From contig JAFXNC010000034.1 of NCBI GenBank assembly GCA_017529875.1, positions 62,001-126,000 of the forward strand: a stretch of DNA of 64,000 nucleotides, read 5' to 3'. The stretch is from Ruminococcus sp. (GTDB taxonomy: Bacteria > Bacillota > Clostridia > Oscillospirales > Ruminococcaceae). The position numbers and the translations under genes are program-made. The notes under the pieces were generated by a model. The model was not told the origin of the DNA. It saw nothing but the letters and a program-made list of their open reading frames with translations, and ran no database searches. This document shows positions 59,628 to 64,000 of this stretch, in pieces. Position 1 is the stretch's first letter, and each line of letters starts with the position of its first letter.

Positions 59628-59917
59628 GGCTATTCGGTAAGCTGTGTTCCGATTATACAAACCGCTGCGGCAACTGTCACGCCTTCCTCGGTGAGGACAG
59701 CTTTTGCAGATACTGCGGCACTAAGAGGGGCGAGGGCAAGTTTGAGCCATACAGCGACGAACCCCAGTGCGTATACGGCCCGCCGCCGATCCCGAGGGTA
59801 CACAACTGCAAGAACTGCGGCTTTGAATGGCAGACCTGCATGATGATAGACTATCAGCTTTACTGCCCGAAATGCGGTAGCAGGGCGGATATGAAAGAAA
59901 TACACGATAAGGACTGA
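59624..59917 (+). CDS. Double zinc-ribbon small protein
   Basis: A 97-residue protein with two four-Cys zinc ribbons: CGNC...CRYCG (about 15-32) and CKNCG...CPKCG (about 62-85). Between them is the short segment CVYGPPPIP. It begins inside the argH stop (ATGA) and ends 5 bp before argC, so it is part of the arginine operon. I know no function; a role as a metal-dependent accessory or RNA-binding protein is speculation. Confidence 0.8.
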   Translation: MRLFGKLCSDYTNRCGNCHAFLGEDSFCRYCGTKRGEGKFEPYSDEPQCVYGPPPIPRVHNCKNCGFEWQTCMMIDYQLYCPKCGSRADMKEIHDKD

Positions 59918-59922
59918 TAAAA

Positions 59923-60867
59923 ATGTCAACTAAGGTTTATATAGACGGCAAGGAGGGTACCACCGGCTTACAGATCTTTGAGAGGTTCGCCGGACGCACC
60001 GATCTTGATATACTGCTGATCGACGAGGACAAGCGCAAGGACGTCAGCGAGCGTAAAAAGCTGATCAACGAGTCGGATATCACTTTCCTCTGCCTGCCGG
60101 ATGCTGCAGCAATAGAGGCTGTATCTCTTGCAGAGAATCCCAACGTCAGGATCATCGACGCTTCTACGGCTCACAGAGTTGACCCGGCCTGGGACTACGG
60201 TTTCCCGGAGCTTTCGGCTCACCACAGAGAGCGTATCGCAGTATCGAAGAGAGTTGCCAATCCCGGCTGCTATGCCAGTGGTTTTATCAGCATTGTTTAT
60301 CCCTTGGTGCAGGCAGGAGTTCTGCCGGAGGATTATCCGCTGACTGCTCATGCACTTTCAGGTTACAGCGGCGGCGGAAAGAAAATGATAGCCGCTATCG
60401 AGGGAGAGGGCAAGACCGAGGAAATGTGTTCCCCGAGACAGTATGCGCTCACCCAGTCCCACAAGCATCTGCCTGAGATGCAGAAGGTCTGCGGGCTGAA
60501 ATACAAGCCGATGTTCAATCCCATAGTTGACGATTACTACGCGGGTATGGTGGTTTCAGTGCCGCTGGTAGCGAGGGCACTGACAAAGAGCTATACTCCG
60601 AAAGATATACACGAGATACTCTCGGCTCACTACGAGGGGCAGAGATTTGTAAAGGTCATGGAGCCGGGCGGCAAGGAAACTCTGCCGGACGGGTTCTTAG
60701 CGGCTAATACGCTGGCAGGCACCAACGATATGCAGCTGTTCGTATTCGGAAACGACGAGCAGATACTGGTTTGCTCCAGACTTGATAACCTCGGCAAGGG
60801 TGCCAGCGGTGCCGCTGTACAGAACATGAATATAATGCTGGGTCTCGATGAGGCCACCGGGCTATGA
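59923..60867 (+). CDS. argC: N-acetyl-gamma-glutamyl-phosphate reductase (type 2)
   Basis: A 314-residue reductase that makes N-acetylglutamate semialdehyde with NADPH in ornithine synthesis. The shorter type 2 form is indicated by the short N-terminal EGTTGLQIFERF motif and overall length. The catalytic Cys lies in VANPGCYASGF and the later HKHLPEM. Its stop overlaps the histidine phosphatase start by 4 bp. Confidence 0.95.
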   Translation: MSTKVYIDGKEGTTGLQIFERFAGRTDLDILLIDEDKRKDVSERKKLINESDITFLCLPDAAAIEAVSLAENPNVRIIDASTAHRVDPAWDYGFPELSAHHRERIAVSKRVANPGCYASGFISIVYPLVQAGVLPEDYPLTAHALSGYSGGGKKMIAAIEGEGKTEEMCSPRQYALTQSHKHLPEMQKVCGLKYKPMFNPIVDDYYAGMVVSVPLVARALTKSYTPKDIHEILSAHYEGQRFVKVMEPGGKETLPDGFLAANTLAGTNDMQLFVFGNDEQILVCSRLDNLGKGASGAAVQNMNIMLGLDEATGL

Positions 60868-61466
60868 CGACAGTTTACTTCGTAAGACACGCCCAGCCCG
60901 ACCCCAGCAGCGGAAACAATCCTGAGTTCCCGCTGACAGCGCAGGGACAGAAGGATGCCCTGCTGGTCAGGGATGTGCTGGGTGACAAGGATATCAGGGC
61001 GGTCTATTCCTCCAGCTATATCAGGGCTGTGATGACTGTTGAGCCCTTTGCTCAGAGCAAGGGACTTGAAGTGATAAAGGAATACGGCCTCCGCGAGAGA
61101 ACTGCCGGGAAATGGCAGGACGGTTTTGCGGATTACGCCGAGTATATCAGCAGGCAGATAAATGACTACTCCTGCAAGGCCGAAGGCGGCGAAAGCCTTG
61201 ATGAAGTGCAGCAGCGGTGCATGGCTGTGGTAAGTCGTATCGTTGACGCGCATGACGGCGAGGCTGTCGCGGTGGGTATACACGGAATGGCACTTAGCAC
61301 TGTGTTGAAATACTTTTTTCCGCACTTCGGTGAAAGGGATTTCTTACAGATCGTCGATCTGATGCCGCTGGTGCTGAGACTCGATATCGAGGACGGCAAA
61401 GCCGTGAAGTACGGCATAGAGCTGGCTGTGAGAAGGGACTATCCCAACAGCTACTTGAAAATGTGA
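60864..61466 (+). CDS. Histidine phosphatase family protein
   Basis: A 200-residue phosphoglycerate-mutase-like protein. The catalytic His is in VYFVRHAQPDP at the N-terminus; further family residues are YSSSYIRAVMTVEPFA, the acid in LRERTAGKW and the second His in VGIHGMAL. It is overlapped by argC (4 bp) and lies 28 bp before argJ. The substrate is unknown; a phosphatase for a metabolite is the general expectation. Confidence 0.88.
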   Translation: MTTVYFVRHAQPDPSSGNNPEFPLTAQGQKDALLVRDVLGDKDIRAVYSSSYIRAVMTVEPFAQSKGLEVIKEYGLRERTAGKWQDGFADYAEYISRQINDYSCKAEGGESLDEVQQRCMAVVSRIVDAHDGEAVAVGIHGMALSTVLKYFFPHFGERDFLQIVDLMPLVLRLDIEDGKAVKYGIELAVRRDYPNSYLKM

Positions 61467-61494
61467 TAAACTTAAACAAAAGAGGGAAAGTACG

Positions 61495-62766
61495 ATGAAA
61501 GAATTTGAAGGCTACAAGTACATAGAAGGCGGCGTATGTGCCGCGAAGGGCTTCAAGGCCAACGGACTCTACTGCGGGATCAAGAAATCCCCTGTTCCGG
61601 ACGGCAACGAGAGCCCTATCAGCAACACCAAGAACGATCTCTGCCTGGTGGCATCCGATGTTATGTGCAACGCGGCGTCGGTGTTCACTCAGAACAAGGT
61701 CAAGGGCGCACCTGTGGTGGTTTCGCAGAAGAATCTTGCCGCTACCGGCGGCAGGGCTCAGGCGTTCATACTCAACTCCAAGAACGCCAACACCTGCAAC
61801 GCCGACGGAGAAGAAAAGGCTTACAGAATGTGTGAGCTTGCCGCTGAAAGGCTTGGCATAAAGCGCGAGGAAGTGCTTGTGGCGCAGACCGGCGTTATCG
61901 GGCAGGTCTTCCCTATCGAGCCTGTGGAGGAGAAGATCGACGAGCTTGTGGCCGGACTTGGATATGAGAAAAATCTCGAGGCGGCTATCGCTATCATGAC
62001 CACCGATACGGTCAAGAAGGAAGTCGCTGTTGAGTTTGAACTTGACGGAAAGCTCTGCCACCTCGGCGGTATGGGCAAGGGCAGCGGAATGATCCACCCC
62101 AACATGGCTACTACCCTGAACATCATCACCACCGACTGTGCCGTCAGCGCTGAGATGATACAGAAGGCACTTTCCGATGTGGTCAAGATCACCTATAACT
62201 GTCTCTCTGTGGACGGCGACCAGTCCACCAATGACACCTGTGCGGTCATGGCAAACGGTCTTGCCGGGAATACCGAGATCACTTCCGAGGGCAAGGATTA
62301 TGAGGTGTTCAAGCAGGCGCTTTACATAGTTATGATGAACATTACCCGTATGCTGGCGAAGGACGGCGAGGGTGCTACCAAGCTCCTTGAATGTCATGTC
62401 ACCGGCGCCCCGGATCTCGATACTGCCATCATCATAGCCAAGAGCGTTATCTGCTCCCCTCTCGTTAAGTGCGCTATGTACGGCGCCGACGCCAACTGCG
62501 GACGTATCATGTGCGCTATGGGCTACGCCGAGACAGACTGCGATGTTACCCATGCAGACGTTTACTATATCTCAAAGGCAGGCAAGATCCTTGTCTGCGG
62601 AAAAGGCCTGGGACTGCAGTTCGATGAAGACCTTGCAAAGGCTATCCTCAGCGAGGACGAGATCACGATATTCGTTGACCTTCACGAGGGCGATGCCGAA
62701 GCCACCGCTTGGGGCTGCGACCTCACCTATGATTATGTAAAGATCAACGGCGATTACAGAAGCTGA
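61495..62766 (+). CDS. argJ: Bifunctional ornithine acetyltransferase/N-acetylglutamate synthase
   Basis: A 423-residue ArgJ that moves the acetyl group from N-acetylornithine to glutamate, recycling acetyl in arginine synthesis. The autoprocessing site before the catalytic Thr lies in GMIHPNMATTLN; the oxyanion motif is near AQTGVIGQ. The acetyl cycle also involves ArgC and ArgB, both in this cluster. Confidence 0.95.
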   Translation: MKEFEGYKYIEGGVCAAKGFKANGLYCGIKKSPVPDGNESPISNTKNDLCLVASDVMCNAASVFTQNKVKGAPVVVSQKNLAATGGRAQAFILNSKNANTCNADGEEKAYRMCELAAERLGIKREEVLVAQTGVIGQVFPIEPVEEKIDELVAGLGYEKNLEAAIAIMTTDTVKKEVAVEFELDGKLCHLGGMGKGSGMIHPNMATTLNIITTDCAVSAEMIQKALSDVVKITYNCLSVDGDQSTNDTCAVMANGLAGNTEITSEGKDYEVFKQALYIVMMNITRMLAKDGEGATKLLECHVTGAPDLDTAIIIAKSVICSPLVKCAMYGADANCGRIMCAMGYAETDCDVTHADVYYISKAGKILVCGKGLGLQFDEDLAKAILSEDEITIFVDLHEGDAEATAWGCDLTYDYVKINGDYRS

Positions 62767-62775
62767 GGCAATACA

Positions 62776-63342
62776 ATGGAACACGATTTTACGCCATATC
62801 TCATGGCGGGAGAACAGATCATGTGGCAGGGCAAGAGCCATAAGGAAGGCCCGCCGGTCGTTATGCGATCTTCAGGAAATGTCAAAGCATTTGCAATAAT
62901 ATGGCTGCTGATGTGCTCGGGGATGTTTATACCGGTCATCTTTTTGCAGATCAGTGAATTGAGCGGCGGCGTATTGGCAGGATTTATAGTGATGTTTATT
63001 GTTTTTGAAGGCCTCGGCATCTGGCTTTTGATCTATGCTGTGCATTACACTCAGGAATACTACTGCATCACCGACAAGCGGTTTATCGTGATGCTGGAGG
63101 ACGGACGTATCAGTATGTCCTCCGAGCTTTCACACGTACTGTCCGCTGAGATCACCGGGATAGAGAACGGCTACGGTACTATCTCCATGAAGACAGATAT
63201 TGTCAGGCACACCCGCATCAGAGGGCATCGGCACACCATGAGAGAGTACTGGTCAATGAGAGGCGTTGATGACCCCAGCGAGTGCTTCCGCATACTCACC
63301 GGGATCTTGCAGATAAACGACGAATACAGATTTATCAGATAA
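62776..63342 (+). CDS. Membrane protein with PH-like domain
   Basis: A 188-residue protein starting DFTPYLMAGEQIMWQGKS, the opening of bacterial PH-like/YdbT-type proteins, with two membrane helices (about 37-57 and 63-90) and a C-terminal beta domain (YYCITDKRFIVMLEDGRISMSSEL onward). Between argJ (9 bp) and argB (13 bp) it is clearly within the arginine operon, but no arginine role is known for the family. Confidence 0.8.
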   Translation: MEHDFTPYLMAGEQIMWQGKSHKEGPPVVMRSSGNVKAFAIIWLLMCSGMFIPVIFLQISELSGGVLAGFIVMFIVFEGLGIWLLIYAVHYTQEYYCITDKRFIVMLEDGRISMSSELSHVLSAEITGIENGYGTISMKTDIVRHTRIRGHRHTMREYWSMRGVDDPSECFRILTGILQINDEYRFIR

Positions 63343-63355
63343 AGGGATGATCAAA

Positions 63356-64000
63356 ATGGAAATTGCTAACAGCGTTCGCAGCCAGATCTTATCAGATGCG
63401 CTGCCTTATATCCAGAAGTATCACAACAAGGTAGTTGTGATCAAATACGGCGGCAACGCCATGACCAATGACGAGCTCAAAGAGGCCGTCATGAGAGATA
63501 TCGTACTTCTTACCGAGGTAGGTATCAAGGTCGTGCTTGTTCACGGAGGGGGGCCTGAGATCAATGCTATGCTCAAAAGAGTAGGCATTGAAAGCAAATT
63601 CATCGGAGGCCTCAGATACACCGACGCCGAGACCATGGATATAGTCAAAATGGTGCTGACCGGCAAGGTCAATAAAGAACTTGTCTCTGCGCTGCAGCTC
63701 CACGGCGGCAAGGCTCTGGGTCTCTGCGGCATGGACGGCGAAATGATCATCGCAGAGAAGAAGGACAACGAGATCGACCTGGGCTATGTGGGCGACATCA
63801 AGAAGGTCACCACCAAGCCCATAATCGACGCCCTTAACAACGGCTATGTTCCGATCATTGCTACTGTTGCTACTTCCGCATACGGTCAGGCTTATAACAT
63901 CAACGCCGATACCGCCGCAGCGCGTATCGCAAGCTGCCTGAGAGCAGAGAATCTCATACTTATGACAGATATCGCCGGACTTCTCGAAAACAAAGACGAC
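63356..64000 (+). CDS. argB: Acetylglutamate kinase (3' end outside window)
   Basis: The first 215 residues of N-acetylglutamate kinase, which phosphorylates N-acetylglutamate with ATP; often the arginine-inhibited step. Motifs: VVVIKYGGNAM, VLVHGGGPEINAML and NINADTAAARIAS. AAAGGGATGATCAAA leads to the ATG. The frame stays open to the last base of the window, so about 80 residues are missing. Confidence 0.96.
   Translation, partial: MEIANSVRSQILSDALPYIQKYHNKVVVIKYGGNAMTNDELKEAVMRDIVLLTEVGIKVVLVHGGGPEINAMLKRVGIESKFIGGLRYTDAETMDIVKMVLTGKVNKELVSALQLHGGKALGLCGMDGEMIIAEKKDNEIDLGYVGDIKKVTTKPIIDALNNGYVPIIATVATSAYGQAYNINADTAAARIASCLRAENLILMTDIAGLLENKDD

Noticed and set aside
61294-62553. 419-codon minus-strand ORF antisense to argJ and the phosphatase gene
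   Set aside because: Crosses two clear genes on the other strand and has no own features.

Overview
The window looks like chromosome from a Gram-positive anaerobe of the class Clostridia, most like a fibre-degrading Ruminococcus. The basis is: coding DNA of roughly 50-55% GC (estimated by eye) set in AT-rich intergenic DNA; strong AGGAGG-type ribosome sites, several ahead of TTG or GTG starts; consensus sigma-A promoters; acetate kinase and a pyruvate formate-lyase activase; many sugar-binding lipoproteins and glycoside hydrolases; a SpoIIQ-like M23 protein; and no complete PTS system. Species identity is inference.

Layout. 0-3.7 kb: mutS2 (cut by the window edge), cdd and ligA. 3.8-9.6 kb: a barstar-like gene with a degenerate PTS IIA-like gene, pflA, a purine nucleoside phosphorylase, a fucose/arabinose-isomerase-like enzyme and a zinc-ribbon membrane protein. 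9.7-15.5 kb: a degenerate-GGDEF receptor overlapping a sugar-binding lipoprotein, then acpS, nnr and a lipoprotein. 15.6-23.3 kb: a membrane protein, an Asp23-family/FakA pair, and a convergent pair of an active diguanylate cyclase and an EAL phosphodiesterase. 23.5-32.5 kb: ung, malic enzyme, ackA, tmcAL, cca, vanZ-like and several membrane proteins. 32.5-35.1 kb: an OmpR/EnvZ-type two-component pair and the SpoIIQ-like protein.

35.3-53.0 kb is a carbohydrate region: LacI regulator, abundant-type sugar-binding lipoprotein, GH27, a mutarotase-fold protein, AraC regulator, GH3, glycogen branching enzyme, initiator tRNA-Met, a heterodimeric ABC exporter, GH43 and a lipid-anchored GH5. Extracellular binding and cleavage (SBP, GH5) and intracellular finishing (GH3, GH27, GH43) fit hemicellulose/galactoside use, but no sugar permease is present, so import must rely on genes elsewhere.

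53.95-55.25 kb is the most unusual stretch. A 21-bp direct repeat bounds about 1.3 kb holding a run of nested perfect hairpins without a convincing ORF, plus two small overlapping genes, one Cys-rich. It looks like a small mobile-element remnant carrying a structured RNA or transfer-origin-like DNA. A C39-like peptidase gene follows.

56-64 kb is an arginine biosynthesis cluster (argG, argH, argC, argJ, argB; argB is cut by the window end) interleaved with a pentapeptide-repeat protein, a double zinc-ribbon protein, a histidine phosphatase and a PH-like membrane protein, mostly tightly spaced or overlapping.
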